This document shows positions 7,119 through 11,989 of a stretch of 11,989 bases of DNA, one piece after another. This DNA comes from CAZFAT01 sp964517075. Its GTDB lineage: Bacteria > Acidobacteriota > Vicinamibacteria > Vicinamibacterales > SCN-69-37. Location of the stretch: NCBI GenBank assembly GCA_964517075.1, contig CAZFAT010000110.1, forward strand, positions 1 through 11,989. Direction: 5' to 3'. The stretch's first letter is position 1; each line of letters opens with the position of its first letter. The notes beneath the pieces were generated by a model. It worked only from the letters and a program-made list of their open reading frames with translations. It made no database searches and was not told where the DNA came from. The position numbers were made by a program, and so were the translations under genes.

Positions 7119-8588
7119 ATGGCCAAGCGCACCCGCCGCGAATTCCTCGAAGAGTCGATGTTGGCCACGGCCGCGGCGCTGGCCGCGGGATCGGGGACGT
7201 CCCTGCTCGCCCGGCAGGCCACCGGACGGGGCAGCGCCAACGACACCATCAATGTGGCGATCGTCGGCGCCGGCAGCCGCGGCGGGGCGCACGTGTCGGG
7301 CTACACCAACACGGCCCTGAACACGCGCATCACCTACGTCTGCGATCCCGACGCGGCGCCTCGGCAGGCGCCGCAGGCCATCGCCAAGCGCCAGGGCGGC
7401 TTCGAGCCGAAGCTGGTGCAGGACCTGCGCCGGGCGCTCGACGACAAGTCCGTCCACGTCGTGTCCATCGCCGCGCCGAACCACTGGCATTCGCTCGCCG
7501 CGATCTGGGCCATGCAGGCCGGCAAGGACGTCTACGTCGAGAAGCCGATCAGCCACAACGTCTCGGAAGGCCGGCGCGTCGTCGAGGCGTCCACCAAGCT
7601 CGGGCGCATCTGCCAGACCGGCACGCAGAACCGCAGCAATCCCGCCACCGCCGACGCCATCGCCTACATCAAATCCGGCGGCATCGGCGAGGTCCTCATC
7701 TCACGGGCGCTCTGCTACAAGCGGCGGCCGTCGATTGGACCGAAGGGCGTGTACGAAGTGCCCGCGACGGTGGATTACGACCTCTACTGCGGTCCGGCCC
7801 CGAAGGATGCGCTGACGAGACCGAGGCTGCACTACGACTGGCATTGGGTGTGGTCCACCGGCAACGGCGACCTCGGCAACCAGGGCATCCACCAGATGGA
7901 CATCGCCCGCTGGGCGCTCGGTGTGGACCGGCTGCCCGACGCGGTGATCAGCTACGGCGGCCGCGTGGGCTACGTGGACGCGGGCGAAACCGCCAACACG
8001 CAGGTCGTGATGATGCCGTACGGCAAGAAGTCGCTCATCTTCGAAGTGCGCGGCCTGCCGACACCGGTCTACCGCGGCGGCACCGTCGGCAACATCGTCG
8101 AAGGCACCGACGGGTACGTCCTCTTTACGAGCGGCGGGGCGTCCACCGCGTTCGACAAGGCCGGCAAGGCGGTCAAGACATTCACCGGCCAGGACGACGA
8201 CCATCACTTCGGCAATTTCATCTCGGTCGTCCGCAACCGGAAGCGCGAGGAGCTGAAGGCCGACTGCCTCGAAGGTCATCTCTCCAGCGCCTGCTGCCAC
8301 CTTGGCAACGTGTCCTACCGGCTGGGGGAGCCGGTGACCCCCGAGGCGCTCGTCAGCAGGCTGGGCACGCTCAAGGTGGCCGACAACATCCAGGACACGT
8401 TCGAGCGGACACGCAAGCACCTGGCTGACAACGACGTGGACATCGCCGCGACGAAGCTGACGCTCGGCCCCTGGCTGACGCTCGATCCCAAGACCGAGCG
8501 GTTCGTTGGCCACGACAAGGCGAACGAGCTGCTGACGCGTCCATACCGGGCGCCCTACGTGGTCCCGGCCAACATGGCCGGGATCTAG
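7119..8588 (+). CDS. Tat-exported Gfo/Idh/MocA family oxidoreductase
   Basis: A 489-residue NAD(P)-dependent oxidoreductase of the Gfo/Idh/MocA family, which acts on sugars and their derivatives. The N-terminus has a twin-arginine signal (KRTRREFLEES, then MLATAAALAAG), so the enzyme is probably exported already folded with its cofactor. The Rossmann fold starts at INVAIVGAGSRGG (GAGSRG at 50-55). The conserved EKP is at 141-143 in DVYVEKPIS. The second domain contains GNQGIHQMDIARW (253-265), holding the usual substrate-side H and D residues. The long C-terminus fits the 'bacterial type' C-terminal domain common in Planctomycetota and Acidobacteriota members. ATG at 7119 is preceded by GGAG with a six-base spacer. 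Substrate is not predictable. A hairpin follows the stop codon, and the gene appears monocistronic. Confidence 0.92.
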   Translation: MAKRTRREFLEESMLATAAALAAGSGTSLLARQATGRGSANDTINVAIVGAGSRGGAHVSGYTNTALNTRITYVCDPDAAPRQAPQAIAKRQGGFEPKLVQDLRRALDDKSVHVVSIAAPNHWHSLAAIWAMQAGKDVYVEKPISHNVSEGRRVVEASTKLGRICQTGTQNRSNPATADAIAYIKSGGIGEVLISRALCYKRRPSIGPKGVYEVPATVDYDLYCGPAPKDALTRPRLHYDWHWVWSTGNGDLGNQGIHQMDIARWALGVDRLPDAVISYGGRVGYVDAGETANTQVVMMPYGKKSLIFEVRGLPTPVYRGGTVGNIVEGTDGYVLFTSGGASTAFDKAGKAVKTFTGQDDDHHFGNFISVVRNRKREELKADCLEGHLSSACCHLGNVSYRLGEPVTPEALVSRLGTLKVADNIQDTFERTRKHLADNDVDIAATKLTLGPWLTLDPKTERFVGHDKANELLTRPYRAPYVVPANMAGI

Positions 8589-8594
8589 GAAGGA

Positions 8595-8618
8595 CCCGAG
8601 GGGCTGCGCCCCTGCGGG
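8595..8618 (+). terminator. Hairpin after the Gfo/Idh/MocA gene
   Basis: CCCG plus AGGGGC, loop TGC, then GCCCCT, one bulged G, and CGGG give a ten-base-pair stem starting six bases after the stop codon. There is no T-run, so an intrinsic terminator of canonical form is not shown; termination may need Rho. A second GC-rich block (CGGGGCCCCG, near 8640) follows. The remaining bases to 8704 hold nothing recognisable. Confidence 0.45.
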
Positions 8619-8704
8619 CACCCCAACGGCGTCGCTCGCGGGGCCCCGGACGCGAGGACTACGAGCGCGCCGCGGAGCACTTCAACACCTGTCGCGCCGC
8701 GAGG

Positions 8705-8914
8705 CTACTCCGACCCATCCCCCCGCGTGACCTCGACGTACCGGTACTCGCTGTCGCGCGTCACGCGCACCTGCCAGGGCTTGCAGCAGACCTCGCAGTC
8801 CTGGACCAGCGTGCCCATGACGTCAGGCTCGATGTAGATCGTCTGGTCCTCACCGCAGTACGGACACACGACCTGGAACTCCGTGTCGCTGGGGTCTTCG
8901 TTGTCACGCGCCAT
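8705..8914 (-). CDS. CPXCG motif-containing cysteine-rich protein
   Basis: A 69-residue small zinc-ribbon protein of the CPXCG cysteine-rich family (PF14255 type), of unknown function. It contains VVCPYCGEDQTIYIEPD and QDCEVCCKPW. Cysteines 17, 20, 40 and 43 make two CxxC knuckles suited to one zinc ion, with an extra C44. Length and motif order are those of the whole family, so the gene looks complete. The ATG at 8912-8914 has no ribosome binding site, and a TATTCT hexamer lies eight bases before it, so the mRNA may be leaderless. It diverges from the YaeQ gene across 190 bases that contain a coding-like remnant. Confidence 0.88.
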   Translation of the reverse strand: MARDNEDPSDTEFQVVCPYCGEDQTIYIEPDVMGTLVQDCEVCCKPWQVRVTRDSEYRYVEVTRGDGSE

Positions 8915-9080
8915 ATGAGATCAGAATACTGCTGACCCGCCGCCGCCACGCTGGCGATGGCCCGGCTCTCGAGCCCGACGTCCGTGAACGGGATCTCCAC
9001 GTCGAAGTGGTCCTCCACGCGCTCGTCGGCCGGCCTGGCCGCCTGCGGGAGGCGCAGGGCGGACGTTTCCGCGGCGAACG
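8915..9080 (-). pseudogene. Coding-like remnant, possibly the end of an acyl carrier protein
   Basis: One minus-strand frame here has nearly 100% G/C third positions, intermediate first positions and lower second positions, the signature of genuine coding DNA. It codes for RVEDHFDVEIPFTDVGLES followed by RAIASVAAAGQQYSDL. This lines up well with helix II-III of acyl carrier proteins (E. coli ACP has ALEEEFDTEIPDEE in the same place), but the DSL phosphopantetheine-attachment motif is not clear upstream. No start codon or ribosome binding site is seen. The frame runs out of phase into the CPXCG gene and upstream into the YaeQ gene, so only an internal piece remains. Identity is a guess from pattern; the coding periodicity is what I see. 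Confidence 0.33.
8923..8928 (-). promoter_or_regulatory. Possible -10 element (TATTCT) of the CPXCG gene
   Basis: Read on the minus strand, TATTCT lies eight bases before the ATG at 8914 and matches TATAAT at four of six positions. The distance implies a leaderless or nearly leaderless mRNA, which agrees with the absence of a ribosome binding site. Confidence 0.3.
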
Positions 9081-9092
9081 GGCGGCGTAGGG

Positions 9093-9098
9093 TAGGCT
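9093..9098 (+). promoter_or_regulatory. Possible -10 element (TAGGCT) of the YaeQ gene
   Basis: TAGGCT lies six bases before the GTG start at 9105, matching TATAAT only at the key TA...T positions. No ribosome binding site is seen. If real, transcription would begin at the start codon itself. Confidence 0.3.
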
Positions 9099-9104
9099 CA
9101 TCCC

Positions 9105-9644
9105 GTGGCGCTGACGGCAACCATCTACAACTTCGAGGTCGATCTGGCCGACGCGGACCGGCATCGCTTTGAAACACTCGCGCTGCGCATGGCCCGGCAC
9201 CCGTCGGAAAGCGAAGAGCACCTCGTCGCGCGGCTCCTCGCATACTGCCTCGAGTATGCCGACGGTATCGTTTTCTCGAACGGCCTGTCCGATCCGGACG
9301 AACCCGCCGTGTCGGTGCGCGATCTCACGGGCGCGATGCGCGTCTGGGTGGACATTGGCTCGCCAGACGCATCACGCCTCCACCGCGCCAGCAAGTCGGC
9401 CGATCGGGTCGTCGTCTACACCCACAAGGACCCGACGCAGTGGCTGCGGCAGGTGTCGACTGAACGGATTCATCGCGCGAGTGACATCGAGATCGTCAGC
9501 TTCGACCGGACACTCGTCGCCTCGCTCGTCGAGCGACTCGCCCGACGCACCGCCATGACCGTCTCGGTGGCGGATCGGCACGTGTTGGTTGCGCTCGACG
9601 GGGTCGTGCTGGAAGGCGAGCTGATGACGCATGCCCTTGCGTGA
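9105..9644 (+). CDS. yaeQ: YaeQ family protein
   Basis: A 179-residue protein of the YaeQ family (PF07152), which has a PD-(D/E)xK nuclease-like fold; its cellular role is not firmly known. The sequence is collinear with family members over its full length: ALTATIYNFEVDLADADRH at the start, ARHPSESEEHLVARLLAY near residues 30-47, FSNGLSDPDEPAVSVRDLTG in the middle, then VWVDIGSPDASRLHRASK and VVVYTHKD. The E/D/K residues expected of the degenerate nuclease core lie in the SDPDEP and later beta-strand segments, but I cannot assign a catalytic set with certainty. The start is GTG, chosen because the family conserves xALxATIY at the N-terminus. It converges on the Sel1 genes, with 75 bases between the stop codons and no clear terminator there. 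Confidence 0.9.
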   Translation: MALTATIYNFEVDLADADRHRFETLALRMARHPSESEEHLVARLLAYCLEYADGIVFSNGLSDPDEPAVSVRDLTGAMRVWVDIGSPDASRLHRASKSADRVVVYTHKDPTQWLRQVSTERIHRASDIEIVSFDRTLVASLVERLARRTAMTVSVADRHVLVALDGVVLEGELMTHALA

Positions 9645-9719
9645 CGAAGAACTCAGGGTACCGGTGACCTCCGAATGGCTTCCGGGCCTGATGCGGCGAT
9701 TCCCCGTCCGCGCTGTCGT

Positions 9720-11384
9720 TCACTTGCTCAACCACTCGGCCGCAAGTTTCTGAGCTTCCGCAATCTGGGCCGGCGTCATGAGCTTGGCGACGCGATCGCG
9801 TGATTCCGCCGTCGTCTTCTGATTCTCCCCGGTTAGACGATCGGTCGCGAGGCTCATCCACCGGTACGCCTCGACGTCATCCTGCAGCACGCGCGAGCCG
9901 TCGCGGTACATAACACCGAGGTTGAACATGGCGGCGGCATCGCCCCGATCCGCTGCGGCGCGGAACGGTTCGACGAATTGGGCGTCCGTCTGATTAGCAG
10001 TCCGAGCGGCTGCAGTCTGGCTTCGCCATTTGCCGGCAAGTTCCTGAGCTTCGGCGATCTGGGCCGGCGTCATGAGCTGGGCGATGCGGTCGAGCGCTTG
10101 CGCAGTCATTTTCCGATTCTCACCGGTCGCGCGGGCCATCGCGAGGGACAGCCACTTGTGGGCCTCCACATAGTCCTGCGTCACGCCTTTGCCGTCGTCG
10201 TACATGATCCCGAGATTGAACATGGCGGGAGGATTTCCCAGGTCCGCTCCCCTGCGGTACCACGCCGCGGCCTGCACGGAGTCCTGCGGCACGCCTCGAC
10301 CGTTCGCGTACATGACACCGAGTTCGCTCATGGCGCCGACATGGCCTAAGTCGACCGCCTTGCGGAACCACGCGATGGCCTCCGGGTAGTCCTGCGGCAC
10401 GCCTTGGCCTTCGCGGTACATGACACCCAGGTTGTACGGGGCGCTGTCATAGCCCAGATCCGCCGCCTTGCGGTACAACGCGATGGCTTCCGTGAGGTCC
10501 CGCGGGGCCCCTTGACCGGCTTGGTACATCAAAGCCAGGTTGTAGGTCGCGCTGGGATGGCTGACGTCCGCCGCTTTGCGGTACCACGCGATGGCCTGCG
10601 CGTAATCCCGCGGCACGATTCGGCCGTTGACGTACGCGGCTCCGAGGCTGTTCATGGCGTTGGCATCGCCCAAGTCAGCCGCCTTGCGGACCCACGCGAT
10701 GGCCTGCGAGTAGTCCTGCGCCACGCCTCGGCCGTTGCTGTACATGACACCGAGGTTGTGCATGGCGTAGGGATGGCCTGCGTCCGCCGCCTTGCGGAAC
10801 CACGTCACGGCCTGCGCGTGATCCTGGCCTTGACTGGCACCCAGGTTGTTCATGGCGGTGGGATGGCCCAGGTCCGCCGCCTTGCGGTACCACGCCATGG
10901 CCTGCGCGTGATCCTGCAGTCCTCCTTGGCCTCTGCTGTACATGGAAGCGAGCTTCGACATGGCGGCGGGATGGCCTGCGTCCGCCGCCTTGCGGTACCA
11001 CGCCATGGCCTGTGCATGATCCTGCGGTACGCCCTGACCGGTGCCGTACAGGAAACCGAGACTGTACATGGCGGTGGGATGACCGACGTCCGCCGCCTTG
11101 CGGAACCACGCCACCGCCTGGGCATCATCCTGCGGCACGCCTCGGCCCGTAACGGACCGACCTCCGAGAGCCGCCATCGCTGACGCATCGCCCTTTGCTG
11201 CGGCGGCGCGGAGCGTTTCAACGGTTTGGGTGTCGGTCGGAGTAGAGGTCTGAGCGGCCGACGCAGGTGGACCGAGAGCGGACGAGGCGGACGGCGTCTG
11301 CTTCGCCGCCACACCTGATGCAAGCAGCGTGATGGCGACCGACAGGGCCGCCGCGCGCCACAGGGGCAGTGAGTTGCGGATCAT
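9720..11384 (-). CDS. Secreted Sel1-repeat protein (11 repeats, duplicated C-terminal module)
   Basis: A 554-residue Sel1-like (TPR-related) repeat protein, probably a periplasmic protein-binding scaffold. The start at ATG 11384 is preceded by GGAG with a six-base spacer and gives a clear signal peptide: IRNSLPLWR, hydrophobic AAALSVAITLLASG, cleavage near VAAKQ. An in-frame ATG at 11414 overlaps the previous stop as TGATG and could also be used. Residues 65-418 hold ten repeats of about 36 residues on the plan GhxxAMxxLGxxYxxGxGVxQD followed by AQAxAWYRKAADx; repeat 4 (173-202) is six residues short. A tail with LMTPAQIAEAQELAGKW (near 437-453) follows, then a second Sel1 repeat (481-516) and the same tail again, LMTPAQIAEAQKLAAEW (near 535-551). 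Partner unknown; in other bacteria such proteins help cell-envelope complexes or signalling. The gene is the second of a coupled tandem pair. Confidence 0.9.
   Translation of the reverse strand: MIRNSLPLWRAAALSVAITLLASGVAAKQTPSASSALGPPASAAQTSTPTDTQTVETLRAAAAKGDASAMAALGGRSVTGRGVPQDDAQAVAWFRKAADVGHPTAMYSLGFLYGTGQGVPQDHAQAMAWYRKAADAGHPAAMSKLASMYSRGQGGLQDHAQAMAWYRKAADLGHPTAMNNLGASQGQDHAQAVTWFRKAADAGHPYAMHNLGVMYSNGRGVAQDYSQAIAWVRKAADLGDANAMNSLGAAYVNGRIVPRDYAQAIAWYRKAADVSHPSATYNLALMYQAGQGAPRDLTEAIALYRKAADLGYDSAPYNLGVMYREGQGVPQDYPEAIAWFRKAVDLGHVGAMSELGVMYANGRGVPQDSVQAAAWYRRGADLGNPPAMFNLGIMYDDGKGVTQDYVEAHKWLSLAMARATGENRKMTAQALDRIAQLMTPAQIAEAQELAGKWRSQTAAARTANQTDAQFVEPFRAAADRGDAAAMFNLGVMYRDGSRVLQDDVEAYRWMSLATDRLTGENQKTTAESRDRVAKLMTPAQIAEAQKLAAEWLSK
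10131..11192 (-). repeat. Array of ten Sel1-coding repeats (about 108 bp each)
   Basis: The DNA repeats with a period of 108 bases; units such as GCCTTGCGGTACCACGCCAT (plus strand) recur nearly unchanged. Similarity among the units at 10779-11192 is highest, which suggests recent duplication or gene conversion. The unit at 10779-10868 is 90 bases long, an in-frame loss of 18 bases. Such arrays can also expand or collapse in cloning and assembly. Confidence 0.8.
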
Positions 11385-11390
11385 ATCGGG

Positions 11391-11394
11391 CTCC
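11391..11394 (-). promoter_or_regulatory. Ribosome binding site deciding the Sel1 start (GGAG)
   Basis: On the minus strand GGAG is followed by six bases and ATG at 11384. This favours 11384 over 11396 and 11414 as the main start and yields a standard signal peptide. Confidence 0.55.
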
Positions 11395-11413
11395 ATGATG
11401 CGGCGAGCAGTCA

Positions 11414-11989
11414 TCACTTGCTCTGCCATTCGCGTGCAAGTTTCTGACCTTCCGCAATCTGGGCCGGCGTCATGAGCTTGGCGACGCCATCGCGTGCCGC
11501 GGCCGCCATCTTCTGTCGCTCCGCAGGCGCCCGGGCCGTCGCGAGAGACATCCACTTGTACGCCTCGACGTAGTCCTGCGGCACGCCTCGACCCTCCAGG
11601 TACATGCGACCGAGGTTGTTCATGGCGGCGGCAGAACCCAAGTCCGCGGCCGTACGGTACAGCGTCGCGGCCTGCACGTCGTCCTGCCGCAGGCCGCCCT
11701 GGCCGCTGCGGTACATGACAGCGAGCTGGTTCATGGCGCCTGCATCGCCTGAGGCCACCGCCTTGCGGTACCACTCCACCGCCAGCGCAGAGTCCTGCGG
11801 CACTCCCTGGCCATAAACGTACCGATCTCCGAGAGCGACCATTGCAGAAGCATCCCCCTTCGCGGCGGCGTCCCGAAGCGTTTCGACGGCTTGGATGTCA
11901 GCAGGACTGGACGTCTGGACGGTCGCGGTCTGACGCCAGTCGCGAGCCCGTGTTTGAGCTTCCGCGATTTGGGCCGGCGTCATGAGCTT
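11414..11989 (-). CDS. Sel1-repeat protein, 3' part (5' end outside window)
   Basis: The open frame runs off the right edge of the window, so the N-terminus is unseen. The visible 191 residues start inside a KLMTPAQIAEAQ tail module, continue with a linker (TSSPADIQAVETLRDAAAK), and then three Sel1 repeats beginning GDASAMVALGDRYVYG, GDAGAMNQLAVMYRSG and GSAAAMNNLGRMYLEG. The protein closes with a second tail, LMTPAQIAEGQKLAREWQSK. The order linker, repeats, KWMSLA.AR, tail is the same as in the downstream gene, so the two are duplicates built from one module. The stop TGA (11414-11416) shares its A with an ATG of the downstream gene, which suggests translational coupling. Function as a protein-binding scaffold is a family inference; export of this copy cannot be judged without the start. 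Confidence 0.87.
   Translation of the reverse strand, partial: KLMTPAQIAEAQTRARDWRQTATVQTSSPADIQAVETLRDAAAKGDASAMVALGDRYVYGQGVPQDSALAVEWYRKAVASGDAGAMNQLAVMYRSGQGGLRQDDVQAATLYRTAADLGSAAAMNNLGRMYLEGRGVPQDYVEAYKWMSLATARAPAERQKMAAAARDGVAKLMTPAQIAEGQKLAREWQSK

Noticed and set aside
6773..8428. 551-codon plus-strand open frame
   Set aside because: Shifted frame of the Gfo/Idh/MocA gene, low-complexity Arg-rich product.
10404..11183. 259-codon plus-strand open frame with an apparent internal repeat (RRLAVPRHGL)
   Set aside because: It is the antisense reading of the Sel1 repeats; the repetition comes from the real minus-strand gene.
10131..11192. Regular 108-base repeats considered as a CRISPR or non-coding array
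   Set aside because: The period is a multiple of three, the units encode Sel1 motifs, and there are no unique spacers.

Overview
This GC-rich window looks like a chromosomal stretch from an Acidobacteriota bacterium, perhaps of the Vicinamibacteria type. That placement is an inference from gene content: a fossil tail of an acidobacterial-type MacB/FtsX-like permease (ADOP family), two Tat-exported enzymes, Sel1-repeat proteins, and strong G/C bias at third codon positions. No rRNA, tRNA, CRISPR array or intact insertion sequence was seen.

Layout. 1-1766 (+) is the 3' part of a class II UvrA-like excinuclease subunit, cut by the window edge. 1874-2620 (+) is a secreted DUF4350/GATase-like protein with a very strong ribosome binding site. 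2621-2910 holds no convincing complete gene, only a short coding-like scrap. 2911-3288 (+) is a small PilZ-type protein. 3388-4461 (+) is a Tat-exported amidohydrolase-2 lactonase-like enzyme. 4497-5990 (-) is a chimera: the nuclease-like and ATPase part of a DUF2075 protein joined in frame to the last ~68 residues of an ADOP permease. 6023-6247 (+) is a gene-end remnant. 6267-6954 (-) is a Phd/YefM-PIN (VapBC-type) toxin-antitoxin pair. 7119-8588 (+) is a Tat-exported Gfo/Idh/MocA oxidoreductase followed by a hairpin. 8705-8914 (-) encodes a small CPXCG zinc-ribbon protein, and 9105-9644 (+) a YaeQ family protein diverging from it, with a coding-like remnant between them. 9720-11989 (-) carries two head-to-tail, translationally coupled Sel1-repeat genes, the upstream one cut by the window edge.

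The window is mostly a set of separately transcribed housekeeping and accessory genes rather than one pathway operon. The amidohydrolase and the Gfo/Idh/MocA enzyme are both exported by Tat and could act on sugars or lactones in the periplasm, but nothing links them directly. The 4.5-7.0 kb block is the most accessory part: a truncated nuclease-ATPase, a toxin-antitoxin pair and two gene scraps suggest a spot of repeated insertion and deletion. The Sel1 locus appears to evolve by duplication of 36-residue repeats and of a larger C-terminal module. No clearly new biological system is proven here. The best leads are the chimeric DUF2075-permease gene, the coupled modular Sel1 genes, and the antitoxin start region, where a palindrome and a near-leaderless promoter coincide.
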